Below, piece by piece: positions 1 through 12,889 of a DNA stretch of 64,000 nt (positions within the stretch are counted from its first letter, which is position 1; every line of letters begins with the position of its first letter). The stretch lies in the NCBI RefSeq assembly GCF_001039355.2, contig NW_019773947.1:76043-140042 (forward strand). Reading direction: 5' to 3'. Under the pieces are notes generated by a model. It ran no database searches and was not told the DNA's origin. It saw nothing but the letters and a program-made list of their open reading frames with translations. Made by a program: the position numbers and the translations under genes. This stretch comes from Lingula anatina. Taxonomy: Eukaryota; Brachiopoda; Lingulata; Lingulida; Lingulidae.

Positions 1-169
1 AATTAGGGTATTGAATACAGTCATAAACAATTTGTTAAATATATCATCTTATATACATGTACCTGTTTCTTGCCATAATGTAGACAATTTTACGATAATT
101 GATATTGATAAATTACAAGGTATCCTAAAACAATGTACATTCATCTCATCTCACCATATCACATTTCAG

Positions 170-3100
170 ATGTGCTTTTGCATTGTGCTGGCATGGATTG
201 GGAATTACATCGACCATTTTTACAGAAATCTGAAACTTTGTCCAGTCTGCTTAACTATGCTGACAACCCCTGTCCTCGCTATTACTACAAGAACAAGGCC
301 TCTGAAACCCTGGACAATTACATTAACCGCAGTCACATCTACAGTAATGAATACCGTGAGATCTCCAGTCGTTTAAATAAGGTTGAGGTGAAAGACGAGG
401 CAGAGTTAGGCAAGGAGAGACGTGGTTTAGATCACCCAGCACATACGTCTGCTCGCTGCATGGCAAACATGACAGTCATCACTTTAGACCTCAAAGACCC
501 AGTGATAACTAAACATTGTAAGTTGAGTACTTGCTTTCATCATAATCAAGATCTGTTTAGAAATTTTGATCCCTTTATTGAAAAGGAGAATTACGTTTGT
601 GTATGTTTGTGGGATATGTTATTGTGTGCTCAATTTACCAACAGAAAGAATGATGCTCTGTTAAGATTTAATATTTTCTTGGTGCAATACTGATAGATAA
701 CCCAATATGTTAAAGTTGTTCCGTATTTTGATATAATTTATTTATCATTTGGATCATACCAGCTATAGCAGTTGCCTTGGGTAACCTGTATCATGATGAG
801 ACAGAGGTGGAAGTGGTGGATGTGGTGGGAGTCCTGGCAGTGGCTTACCATCTCAAGTTTAAACATTTGGAAAACGGGTAAGTGGGAACAGGGAGCAGTT
901 TGTTTTTTTGTGATGAATACAATTGCCACCTGTAAATATGCCCTGTAAATTTACTTAAAATTGTTTGTGATTTCTTTATTAATAAAGAGAACTGTGAAAT
1001 AATTCCCTTAAGTTTGTTACTCTTTTGTGCACACATAATGATGTTGCCTTATTTTGCACAGTTTTTCAAAAACTCAGGTTTCATGAAATTGAGAAATTAG
1101 TTTTGAGACAGTTAATACTGTCCCACATTTGTTAAATATTTGTTATTTTAGTCACCGCTGTTGTCTTTTATGCTCAGGTGTGCACGAATTATGATGCGCT
1201 CTATTCGAAGCAGAACAGTGTGTAGTTTTTACCAAGCTGCAGTCAAGGTTTGTTTTACATTTTCATGCTGGCATCTTATTATATTGGCTTGTAAAACAAC
1301 TATTTTTGTTATTAAACAAACATTTTTATATCTATGCATTGATAAGAATTAATATTTGGGATATGTAAACCCATAAAATGTGAAAAGAATTTAAACATCC
1401 TGTGTGTGTGATACAAACAGGAACATTTTTGTAAAAACAAATGTACAGGTACTTATAAAGCCTGCATTTTGATAATGATCTGAAAAAATAGACCAATAAG
1501 CATTTATTCAACAAATAAATTAATTTGTGTATTATTTTTAGTATAAACAACATGAGGTGGCAACATCATGTGAGAGGTGGTTGGAATGTAACCTTATCCC
1601 CCAACTGTCCACACAAATACAGCTGAGAGACTTACCCATGGATGTGCTGCAGAAAATTCTCAAGTCCAGCAGGTAACATATTGTACAGCACACTGCACTT
1701 GTAGAAAAAAACAAGATGAAGCTAAGGTTTGCTTCGACCAAAATTAAGTACCTTAAGTAACACCAAAGAGTAGACCAGGATAAAACAATTGCAGTATGAG
1801 GTGCAAATCTCTCTCTACTTCAATTAACATTTCTTTTTTAATTACAAAGCCTTTATTGATCTTTGTTTCAGGTTGTTCACATTCAATGAATACTCACTGT
1901 ACAAGGTGCTGGCATACTGGGTCTTTCTACAGATGAACCCTCAAATACAGCTGATGCCTTCACACAGCTCTGTACTGGCATATTTCAACAGGTAACTGGC
2001 ACTGGCTGCTGGAGCCCTTTTAACCATCTTTTAATAAAATACAAGATAAAAACATATATTCAAATAATGAATGTTTATTGATTTCTAAATGTACTGGAGA
2101 TTTTTTGTAGATTTGTACAAAATAGTTTAGGAATCAAAACACTACCTACCATATCGTTTTATCACTAAAAAGACAGGAACATGTGTATGTTACATTATTT
2201 TGACTCCTATGAACAATATATATTTTTAAAATATGTATTATAATTTGGTGTTACAAAGCTGAAAAATTATATTGATCAGTCTACTAACAAATCTTCTTTA
2301 TATTCAAGTTTGCCCAAAAACAGCTCTTTACTGGAGAGGGAAGAAGGTCAAGCCTATGCTCCACTGTTCCAAACACTAAGACTTCATGGTATAATTGATA
2401 GTAAGTAGCTTTTCATTTTTACATACATTTCACATTTTTACATTCCAAGGGCATGATACTCTTTATGGATATGGTTATCATTAATAAAGCTCACATATTT
2501 GAAAACCATTTTCTTTATAAAAAGTATGATGTAGATATTTATTGAACAAAGCTGAAAAAAAAGTGAAATGCTGTCTGTGAAAGTTTTCAGCCTTTGGTTA
2601 TAAATTTACAACTTTTTTTCCAGGTAGCCACATTCAAGATATTCAGCAGATGAACATCTTGCCACAAAGTTGGATTGTTCACATCCTAGCTCAGCACTAT
2701 CAAGCTGTAAGAAAAATATGCTTTGGATTGCTTTCATTTGGGCAGTATATAAAATAATCACACAGCAGTCATGCAGTTTATCTTTTTTTACCCATTGCAA
2801 TAATAATTGTTGCTAATTAAAGATATTTTTTTAATGTATGCTGTATCCTTTGTAGCATATAATTCTACTTGAAATTAATAATTTCAATTTCATTTTTATA
2901 TGGTTAATTTATAAAATGATTTAAGAAAACTATGCACAAAAAGACCTGTCAGTTTATTGAAAAATGCAGTTATTATTTGTTGAAAATTAATTCAAGGCAG
3001 CATCTTTAAGTTGTATTCCATGTCTGATGTGTATATTAACTGATATAACTATAATACCTGATTGGTTTTTCTTCTATTTCTGTAGCTTCATGGAGGAGGG

Positions 3101-4206
3101 GATATGACGCTGATGACCAATTTCAATGCTGCAGCAATTAGACAGGGCTTTATAGTGGATGATGTGAGTTGAGGAAGCTAGTTTGTTGTTATATGCAGTA
3201 ATGAGAAGTTTAATTACTGCATTTTGCCAATGCCCCTGCTTGAAAAACATTTACTAATTGCCTTAGCACATAAACCAAGGGAATTATCATGCAGATCAAA
3301 TATATTTTTATCATTCTTTTCTCTACACAATAGAAATTGGCATCCTTTCATTCATTCATTTTCTATTTTTGTCTTATGAATGCTATTTTGGGTCTAATTA
3401 AAATTGATTCTGCTTTTGGATTTCCAGGAGCCTCCTTACCACTCTGAGGTGTTCTCCCTCCATGGTTTTCATTTCGAGATCAAAGCTGTCAGAACCAGCA
3501 AGAGGGGGACATACAGCTTTTACATGCAGGTGATTATGCATCAGCATTAGGGCAACAATCATTCTCATTACAAAATCCATCTGTTTGTCATATCTCATGG
3601 TAATGCTTAAATGGTAAAATATGCGAGCATGTTCACAATTTCAGCTCTAAGACAACATAACATGACATTATGGGCTGCCTTAACAGTCTGAATATGACAC
3701 TTGTAAATATTTATTAAAACTAAAAAGAAATAGTGTTTTTGCATTAATATATTAGTATACAATACTGATAAAATGTTAACTTTGATGTTTCAGCGTCTAA
3801 AACCCACTGACCCTACCCTGACTTTCCGTCAGTGTGAGCGTGCCACTTTTTCCATGCGTCCAGACAGAGACGTCAAGTACAAAATAATGGTGCAGACAGT
3901 ACATGATGGCGAGCAGGAGCTGTATACCACAGGACCTCTTACACAGAGGTTTGGGCTTGGAGACAAGACCAGCAGGAGCGAGGTATGTCACCAAAAAGAT
4001 CATGCCCTTTCATATAACAAATTTAATGGATCTGTGGAAGAGCTTCATTTGAATTGCATGTGCTTGCTACACATGATTTTGTAAACAATTTTTTGCCTGG
4101 ATTTCCAGTCACTGATTTTTGTTCTTCTATATTTCAGGTCATGACAGTGGATAACCTGGTCAAACCAATCTTTGTGAGCTTTGCCTTGATATTCCCACCT
4201 TCATAA
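170..4206 (+). CDS. BTBD16: BTB/BACK-domain protein, BTBD16-like (5' partial, 11 exons visible)
   Basis: Exons read from GT-AG signals and continuous phase: 170-517, 763-877, 1178-1247, 1542-1672, 1872-1991, 2309-2400, 2624-2706, 3086-3163, 3428-3529, 3794-3982, 4138-4206 (TAA at 4204). They join into 464 residues with no stop. Exon 1 here begins inside a codon, so upstream exons lie outside the window. The protein opens with a BTB start (DVLLHCAGMDWELH), has a long Lys/Tyr/Cys-containing insertion of about 70 residues, then completes the BTB fold (MTVITLDL, GNLYHDE, VVGVLAVAYHL, residues about 101-152). A BACK-like helical region follows (CERWLECNLIPQ, YKVLAYWVFLQ, about 155-300), then a C-terminal domain. 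The layout resembles the GMCL1/BTBD16 group. I prefer BTBD16 because of the divergent BTB, the approximate length (human about 506 aa from memory) and linkage to HMX. No catalytic residues are expected and the partner is unknown; a Cul3-adaptor role is not shown here. GMCL1-like is the main alternative. Confidence 0.75.
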
Positions 4207-7200
4207 AACTCCCACTGCGTTTGATAAAGATATTAATAATAAGCTGAAGATGAAAATTGAAATATAAATCATGATACACACATGGAACTTAAATTTTCTT
4301 GGCCATTTGTCTCTCTTTTTCAAAGGACACAATGCACATAAACTGGATTGGTATTAAACTTCTTGCAGTAAACAGTATTACATGCAACATAAACATTAAG
4401 CAATACATGGCAGTATTGGATACTAAAATATTTTGCTCAAATATAATTATCATACCACTGTGATGATTTCATATAAAGAAGAATTGCAAAGCTGATGCTT
4501 TATTTTTATGGATTTTTTTGTGGAAGGAGTGAGGACTGATGCAGTTGGTAGCCTTGCTTTCCAACTGCAGCATGATTTTTACATGCATGTATTATAAACA
4601 TGGTGAAGATACACTAACCTTACTGGGTATGACTATATTCACTAGCAGGTGCTTGGGATCTGTAATTGAATTGCATTATTAATATCCCTGAACAAAAACT
4701 TATTTTGGAAGTTAAAAAATAATGTGAGCTAAAATTGTACTAGTAGGTTGCTAAAAATGGTCAACAAGTACTTTTTGTTTAACATGTTATACAAATCATG
4801 AAGAAAATGTGTCTAAAAACTAAGGGCTGCAGAAAGATAACATTTAGTGAGATAACAAAGTTACTAATAAGTACTGTGGTATTTGTAAATTGTGCCAAAT
4901 GTTGCATCTAATCTTATTATTGTTATACCAAGTGTATTTTGTATATATTGTAAATTGTAACAGCTTTCACAGCATTTGAATTTTTGTTTTACAGCGCACT
5001 TTTTTCTTTAATTTATTTAAATTCTTTTCCACTTAAAATACAGAACAAAGGACCTTTGCTGTATTTATTTCAATATGCATTGTAAAAATTGCTTTACAGA
5101 TATCTGCAATAAGCACAGATCATGACAAGCACTTTGCTTCCTCCAATTTCCTTGAATTGAACCATGGAATTGATGCAAAATTTGTTGTAGTCATTTCTTC
5201 AAAACTATTTTCATCCATCCGTGTCTCACATTTGTAGAAGTCTGACATTTCATAAACAAGTGTCTTTTGTGTCTGTTTAGTGTGAAAGCTATTGTTATTG
5301 TGACAGTTCTGTGATCTTACTAGACTCAATATGAAACAATTAATAAAATAATAAAACATACAGCACATTGATTAAAAATTTCATTATTCTTTAATCTTTA
5401 ATACTTTAAATATTCTTATCTGTGAGAAAACAATAATAAACAAAAGCATCTAACAAGGAAATATTGATGATCAAGCTTATCCAAGCTGGGTGCATGGCTG
5501 TGTAATATTAACATACAAAGTAGAAGTTATTTCTGGGACCATTATCTTTATATGACTTAAATACTGGCCATTATTAATTTACAATCACATTCTATACACC
5601 ACAATCATAACATGGAATATTTAGCATTATGATTAAAAGACAGCAAAGCTTACAAATATGCAGACATCATGCATAGCACCCAAAATAATGTCTTCTTGAA
5701 CAATTGTGCATTTTAACAGATTTCACAATTTGAACAAAAAAGGAGAATGTATGTTGAAAAAAATCCATTTGGATGCTGATCAGTTAATTCATCTTTCCAG
5801 ACTATTGCAATCAAGGTGGTTGCTACAACTGTAAGATCACTTAAACAAGCTCAATGTTTAACTAGCATATACTTACTAGATTAAGTATCATTAAATCTTT
5901 CAATCAGGTGGGAAAGTTGGTCCAATGGTACGCCAGCATGGTTCGTCTTCCAAGAGACTTTTGCAGTCTGGAAGATTTCTATCTGGTGATTATGTTAGTT
6001 GCCTCATTGAACAAGCTTTTACGAGTCTTATAAGTTTTTTTATCACAGCTTATTCAATCTCTTAAAGTGGTTGATATTAATTAATCAAAAAGTTTAAATC
6101 CCTCCATAAATTATAAATTAGTTACCCAGGAACTTTTCAACACTTTTTATTTCTTAACACAAAAATACTTAAAATAAAATTTCAACTACGGATGTTATTA
6201 TCAACTTTATGTATACGGACATTTGGGAAGCTAGAAACAGTTTTCAACTAGTTTTACATGCATTAAGTACTTCATTATATATATATATCCTAAGAAACAT
6301 TACTAACACATTACTTACACATTTGAAATATTGTAGTAATAAAAATTATACCAACATACTCAAGGCCTGTTCACATCAGCTCTGACCTGGACCAGAAACA
6401 GGTAAAAAATTAATGTCAAAAGATTACTGAACAAAGGATTAAATAGTTGTAACTAGGGGTCACTATGTTACCTGGTTATCTATTGATGTCAATTACTCTA
6501 CAGAACTGATGTAAAAACACCTATAGTTCATAAACTTGGATAATTTTATCAATATCAAGATACTGCCTTTATTCTACCAAAGCATCTTCCACCCAATCAG
6601 AGGAACTGTGACAGAAAAATAACATACAAATAACAGGTCACGTACATGAAGAAAACAATAAAGAACAGTAAATACTTGCAAAAGCATGAAAACGATGATG
6701 TTTTGTACAACTCCATTGCCCTAGACTATTGATCTAACTCTAGTGAAATGCAGAGGTTGTTTGTAAAAGCCCTCTTGAGGAAAGCTAACTAATAGTCATT
6801 TCTATACATGCATTTGCTTAAGCACTGTCATAAGTATAATTACCCATGAATCCCCTAAAGAATGAAATCAAAATGTCTATTATCAATCACTTAAACAATG
6901 CATAAACAGAGTTTAGTCTTCCTACAGTTTTTAAATAAATAATTACTATATTGCCTCTTAATTATGAAATAAATTGCCAATCTTAATTTCAAACTTTTCA
7001 TAATCAAACAGCTTTATAAAATAAATGTTTTATATAAAGAGTGCATATTAAATAAACACCATAAAGATTTCAATAACCAATGGTGCTACATACAAGAAAA
7101 AATATTAGTTCAATAACATGTACTCAGAAAAAAGGTTCATGCTTTAAATCTATCTATAGATAAGTGCCCTTTCATAATTGCTTGTTTCCAGTAAAGAGAT

Positions 7201-7517
7201 GGCCCCTTTGGTGAAAATAATATTCCTATTACATATAGATCAGCTAATGGGATAGTTATCCTAAATCCAAGTTCCAATCATTAAGTTGATTTGCAATACT
7301 GATTGCTAATGATTACTGATGGCCTTTTCCAATAAAAGTATGCTTACCTCCTAAGGGGTATTATTTCACAGAATACATGATTTTTAATCACTGCAAATCC
7401 AGCACCATATGATAAGGAAAATGTAACAAGCAAGAAATTGGACATGACATTTTAACATAATGATATCATTAATGGAATAGGCAGGGATTGGCTTTGTTTT
7501 AGAAACCTGTTAAATAA
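4207..7517. other. Convergent 3' flanks of the BTB gene and B4GALT7
   Basis: No coding exon is recognisable in this very AT-rich 3.3-kb stretch between two genes that converge. Plus-strand AATAAA hexamers occur at 5342 and 5350 and could end the BTB transcript. Minus-strand AATAAA complements (TTTATT) occur, for example, near 5064, and could serve B4GALT7. The 3' UTRs may therefore overlap. Short open frames here have no domain or codon signature. Confidence 0.5.
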
Positions 7518-7751
7518 TCACCCAACAGATTTCCTTTTTAAAGAGTTGGCCTGGACGTCAAGTGGCTCACACCAGGGAGTGACAGTCAGGTCACAGATCA
7601 GCACCACATTGACTACAGTGAATGGGGACCCATCCACCTCCATATACCTGATGCTATCAACTTCATATTGCACATTGTCCACTCCTGTCTCATAGTCCCT
7701 GTGTCTGGCAGTCTGGAAACATAAAACATCTGAGGATAACAGGCTGTCTGA

Positions 7752-7813
<62 letters not shown>

Positions 7814-10800
7814 TAGGGTATGTGTTTTTTGGGGGGTATAACATGCTTTCGTAATAATGATTTGGGTTTTTTTTTATCAATCTTGTGTTAAATCACATGT
7901 TACATCTAACATGAAAAATAAATTAAAGGTATGCAATGCAAATTAGGCCTTCATAAAGCAAAATATCAATTTTTCTGGAAATTTCAATTTTCCATTTTTC
8001 AGTAGGGTATACATTGATGTATCAATAATTAATCCACAAATCCATTTTCAAGCTCTTGATCTCTCATTTTTTGCCATTTCAAGTGAAGCATTTTCAAATG
8101 TCAAGTATGCAATAAGTCATTTTCAAATCAAATAAGAATGGTCAATTTGATCACTATAGTCACATTTGACCAGTCACATTTGAGGCAGTACTTTGTTCAA
8201 AGTAATATTGCCTTTTATAGTACATGTATCCTATAACATATTTTAATTAAAGTGATAATAACTCTTCGTTTCGGCCAAAAAATGAATTTTCCTGGAGTAA
8301 ACAACAATTTTCCCATACTTACCAATGGTTAATGAATCCATTTTCACATTCAAAGTTAGTCCCTGTTTTTTTTCTAAAAAGTTTGGTTTTTTGTTAAAAT
8401 CTCTTAAGAGATTTTAACAGAGTATAGCCATCAATGGAGGTCACGTGGTCTAAAGACAAGCTCAGATATCAGAATAATAGCTATAACTGCCGTTTTTGTG
8501 GTAAAACAGAATATATTATATTTCTATGAGTTATTCACAAATGTTTTTATTGTGAAATATAGATCTCATACGAAGAGTTATTATCCCTTTAAGATTGTGT
8601 ACCCAAATTGAAGAAGCTGGATTGAAAAGAAATTCACAAAAGTAAAATTATACCTCAATAAAGAATCTTTTTGAATAATATTATGTGAAATTACATTTTG
8701 GCAAGATGAAAAAATTTAGAGCTTGCATACATCTTACACTGTTCATCCATCAATTCTTTGGATCCTGGGCACTTGTTTTCAAATTTCAGCTAATTTGGTC
8801 ACATGTTTTGGAAGTGGGCGCTTGATTTCAAGAAAAAACTTGCTGTAAATTGCTAATGGATGTAAAATTACCTCTTTCTGATCAGGTGTCTTCTTCATAT
8901 CTCGTTTCCTCTTTTTTCTGTCATGTATATGCTTGAATGTATGATAACCAGTTGTGAAGTTGGCTGGTCTAAAAATCTGAGAATTAACCAAATTTAGATA
9001 CAGACATTTCATGTTTTAAATCACAAGCAATGGTTAACTTTTTAACCAAAACCCAGCATTTTTTTTTTCTAAAGTAATGTTTATAATTTTAAAGTTAAAT
9101 TCAAAGTATGCTGTGGGGGTAGATTCCCCCAGGTGAGGTGATCATCTTTTTGATTGCTACCTGAGATTAACATATTGAGCTTTGCCTGTCCTTTGTTAAG
9201 CCATTGCTATCATAATTTCTGATATTAATCTGGTAACAGTCTACCTGAGATGTTAAGATAATGAAGCTGGGCTACATGCTTTGATCAACTTGATCAATAC
9301 ATATCATGCTTATCTTGATGACACCTACATTCTTTTGTTAAATACGGGTGGTTAACTGACTATTAGAGAACATACGCAACTATGCACATTAGGTACAAAA
9401 TAATCCTCTTTAGAAAAATTGTATGCTTGATGAGTATGCCTGGAAACAAGTTTGAGGTGGAAAAAGGATTGTATAATCATATTACTTGACAGTAACTTTT
9501 ACATACAAACTGCATTCAAGAAAAAAAAAACCCACAGAAAAAAGTTATTAGTATGGTATGCTTACTACATATAGATGTACACTATGTTTTATGTAAATGG
9601 GTCTACATTCTGAAAAATAAATCTGCTAAATAGCAAGTATTTTTCCTTATCCTAAGACACCCTACTGACAATAAATATAAAACCTTTTAATTAACAATGT
9701 ATAGTGAAGCAATATTCCTTATTAATATTTACCTAGTGAGCATGACAAATGTTATCTCCGGTCAACAATCTGAGCAATTTTATTGCACTTACATTTAACT
9801 TGGCTTGCTTTATGCGAACATAAAACTCATCATCTTCTCTACCCCAGCCCCAGTATCGATTTGATAATCCATTTACCTGAAAGCATTGATATTATTACAT
9901 TAATTTAAATAAAACAAATATAAAAGACATAACAGATATGAAATATAAATTACAAGCATTTCTAAACCAAATTTCTAAACTAAATTGAGTTCTATACAAA
10001 TGCTAAACTGCATGGCTTTTGATATTAAGCTTATCATAAAATGTTTATAACACGAAAGTGAACTTACCACTTCTTAATATTACACTGTGAGGATCTTTGA
10101 CCTTTCAGATGAAATTTGTCTTTTTTATTTCTTGCATACTGCAATCTGAATGTGTGTGACAATACTGGTACCTCAACAAACAAATTCTGGTTATGTAAGT
10201 TTTTGTTTTTGTCAGAAAATAGCATTTTATTTCCTTTTTTGTTACTTGCACATTTTAGTTACTCACCAGCTGAAAGTGTTCATTTCTCAGCAACAAGATG
10301 CCACCAACAAATGTCTTATAATGATAAAGAGGGTGAAGCCATGGGGACGACACATGGAATGGACCTTCTTCGGGAAAATCATAGCTGAGTTCTGGATTCA
10401 ATGGCAGCAAATCTACATCATGCATAGCAATGTAGTCACATCCTTCTTTCTTACTGACTAGATAACCAATGTTTATCAGGGATCCACGATTGAATCTGCA
10501 TGAGGAGAAAATACAAAAGCAAATATAAAGCCAAAACAGTGCCATCACAGGACTGTTGAATTTTTTGTGCACAAACATGAAATTGTTAAACACGGGGTTG
10601 ACCTTACACGATGTTAACCTGAAATTTCTTTCAACTCTGTTTATATAACAATACATATATTCCAAAATGTTTAGCATTATTTCAGTCTTCAGATTAGCCT
10701 ACCTTAGACCATCAGCCTGGTTGATGATGAATATTGTGTGCCTTATTTTTTTCTTGCTCAAAAAGTTATGCATGTGAGGAACAAATTCCTGGAGCTCTTC

Positions 10801-10839
10801 AAAGCGGTCCCGAAATGGTACTATCACAGCTAGTTTATG
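7518..10839 (-). CDS. B4GALT7: Xylosylprotein beta-1,4-galactosyltransferase 7 (5' end missing at contig join)
   Basis: Transfers galactose from UDP-Gal to xylose in the glycosaminoglycan linker, in the Golgi as a type II membrane enzyme (family knowledge). Exons in coding order: 10839-10703 (cut by the N at 10840), 10495-10267, 9876-9793, 8976-8872, 7712-7518. Phases agree and give 249 residues plus a stop. Visible motifs: [16 protein letters not shown] and FVPHMHNFL at the start; FNRG (47-50); the metal-binding DVD in [14 protein letters not shown] (72-74); FHVSSP and [21 protein letters not shown] (131-140, the GT7 acceptor/catalytic motif); [12 protein letters not shown] and the terminal TPWCEPLD. 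These match human B4GALT7 closely in order and spacing. The cytosolic tail, membrane anchor and stem are absent: they would be upstream of 10839, in sequence lost at the gap or in undetected exons. The C-terminal tail runs about 14 residues past TPWC, longer than the human end. Confidence 0.95.
7754..7812. repeat. (GT)n(GA)n compound microsatellite
   Basis: A GT run of about 35 bases passes directly into a GA run of about 25 bases, inside the last B4GALT7 intron about 40 bp from the 3' splice site at 7712. It produces spurious low-complexity open frames. Confidence 0.95.
8247..8592. mobile_element. MITE-like element with TTAA ends and an internal palindrome
   Basis: The left end reads TTAAAGTGATAATAACTCTT and the inverted right end reads TTAAAGGGATAATAACTCTT. 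These 23-base terminal inverted repeats (continuing CGT) have one mismatch. Both ends begin at TTAA, which could be the target site (piggyBac-like targeting) or part of the terminus. The 346-bp interior has no coding capacity, so it would be non-autonomous. A perfect 26-base palindrome lies at 8393-8418, near the centre. It sits in the last intron of B4GALT7. Confidence 0.65.
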
Positions 10840-10840
10840 N
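10840..10840. other. Assembly gap (single N) truncating B4GALT7
   Basis: A lone N follows the codon for the first visible histidine of B4GALT7 (minus strand). The sequence beyond it cannot continue the exon in frame. A single N standing for a gap of unknown size is the simplest reading. Confidence 0.85.
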
Positions 10841-10859
10841 TTTGTATATTGTGGAAGAT

Positions 10860-11034
10860 GGGGCCGTAGCGATAGTCCGAAGGTTCAATAGTCCGAAGGT
10901 TCATTGGTCCGAATGTTCACTATAGAACCTTCGGACCAATGAACCCTTGATTAAAAAAATCGATAAAAATGTTACCACTTTTCGGACCAATGAACCTTCG
11001 GACCAATGAACCTTCGGACTATCGAGACGCCCCC
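10860..11034. mobile_element. Iteron-rich palindromic MITE, copy 1
   Basis: A 175-bp element is flanked by a perfect 9-bp direct repeat GTGGAAGAT (10851-10859 and 11035-11043). Its ends are inverted repeats starting GGGGCCGTAGCGATAGTCCG and, on the other strand, GGGGGCGTCTCGATAGTCCG. Inside, the unit TCCGAAGGTTCATTGG recurs in both orientations at least six times. A 9-bp target duplication and G-rich ends suggest a Mutator-like origin; a hAT-type 8-bp duplication is the alternative. There is no open frame. Confidence 0.75.
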
Positions 11035-11575
11035 GTGGAAGATATTATCTATTAGTTGCCAAGGATCCTGTCTCATTTGATACAAAAATTATCAAACCAA
11101 AACAACTCAACATCAGCTATTACTGAGTATATTAATTTAAAAAGACAATAATTTGCCCATTCTTCTAATAATGATTTTAAAAAATATGATCTCTGGTTGA
11201 TACAGGACAGTAAAGGATAGAGGTCCAAACCGTCCTTTGTCTTCCCCCTCTTTCTACCACATATGCTGAGAATTTCTTGAAAAACTTAAATTTTGGTGGA
11301 AATGAAACAAAATTCTGTTGGCTTAACTCCAGTTTATACAAAAATTCAAGAAGGTTTCTAATAGTCAGCACTTTTAAAATACCTGTATACTACATTCATA
11401 CCCCAGTTTCCAGCACACACTTACTATTAGAAATTAAAATTTTAACTAGTTGAACTTAAAGGACCATTCTGGTCCAGGGCCTTAGTGTAGGTGGCCTCTA
11501 CTTAGACTTAGCTCTTTTTACGACACTTTTGGTTGGGCAGTTGGGTTTTGACAAAATCATTTTTGCATACTTTAC

Positions 11576-11601
11576 CTTCTCTTGCCTTCTTCATGTTGCA
11601 T
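11576..11601 (-). CDS. Possible first coding exon of B4GALT7 (tentative)
   Basis: On the minus strand an ATG at 11601 opens nine codons (MQHEEGKR plus AG) that stop at a good donor, AAGAGAAG|GTAAAG, with the GT at 11574-11575. It is preceded by a locally CpG-richer stretch (to about 11770) unlike the AT-rich surroundings. The second copy of the duplicated segment keeps the same ATG, frame and donor (MQPEEGKR). The phase (2) and position would suit an upstream exon of B4GALT7, with a membrane-anchor exon lost in the gap at 10840. There is no homology proof. Confidence 0.25.
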
Positions 11602-12841
11602 GTTGCTACGTCTGTGAGAACGCCTGCAGATGTGGCTGCCTCCGCGTTCAGCTGTGACTGCCTCCAACGTGGAAAACACCGGATGTACACGGAAATGCAT
11701 CTGAAATAATAGCGCATGCGTAGCTATCGCCAGAAATACCGGGATTTTTAAATCAACCGACAGATAGAGGGCATTAAGACTAGATACACGTAGAAAAAAA
11801 ATTAATATTTTTTTTTTAGAATTACCTAACAATGAAATGTAAATAGGATTCCACTATAGATGACGATAAAATATTGCCCTTATTTAGGTTACTTTCGTAA
11901 TTAGCCTACTACAAATTAGCATATGGACATAGGCTATTAGCAAGTCAAGTTGAATAAAAGCATATATTTTGAGGAAAATATTGTTCTGAAAAAAGTTATT
12001 TAACATCCATCTACAAAAGAGTGCACGTATTTTCCAAGATCATGTAGACAAATTTTAGTAGGCATAATATCATTATCAGTAAAAAAAAGTTTGTCAAAAA
12101 TTGCAATTAGGCCTACCAGATACCCCCATTAAATTAACATTCTAACTTGCAGATTCGGGATTTTGCCACATTCGGGATTTTTTAAAGTTTATTTATTTAT
12201 TTGTTATTTCATTTCTCAATTTATTTATTTATTAGATTTTGTAGAGTAAAGCAGGCATGCATGACGGAATTTTAAAAAAGCAAACAATGGCGCTGAAGGA
12301 AAAAAAAAACATTAGGATTTGAACTTGACGTAGGCCTATACCTCAATTTCAACAAAACAATTGTTTTTTCAGTTATGTTCGACAAAAGATAATCCCAAAA
12401 GATGAACAACGGCAAAAGAAATAAAGAGGTATTTGTTGGAATCAAAACAACTATAGTTCCACGCATTTATGTTTATAACAGGGTCTACTTTTTATAATTA
12501 TTATTATTATTTTGCCTGTTAGATCTATTAGTACTGAATGTGATGCTTCCCGAAATAGATAATCAGCTTACACATCACTGATGATTGACACTAAATTAGT
12601 TCACAGGTCTTCCTGGAGGTTATATGACAAAGGCATGAGCGTCATACTTAGCGCTAAAAATAACAGACATGATAACCGTTTCACTCTCCAACAGAGCCCC
12701 TGCTTAGCTGAGATTGTCACATATTGCAGTCACACTCGTTACTTCGAAAGAAATCATATATTGAATAATTAGAAATTTTCAATAATCTTATTCAAACCAC
12801 GTAATCGAAACAATTAATACACATTCTAATCAAGCGTGTGT

Positions 12842-12844
<3 letters not shown>

Positions 12845-12889
<45 letters not shown>

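Noticed and set aside
11-376. 121-codon plus-strand frame overlapping the first BTB exon
   Set aside because: It is a shadow in another frame; the BTB frame continues across splice sites into ten further exons.
170-4206. GMCL1 (germ cell-less) as identity of the BTB gene
   Set aside because: The split, divergent BTB and the C-terminal sequence do not show the GMCL motifs I recall, and linkage to HMX favours BTBD16. Kept only as an alternative.
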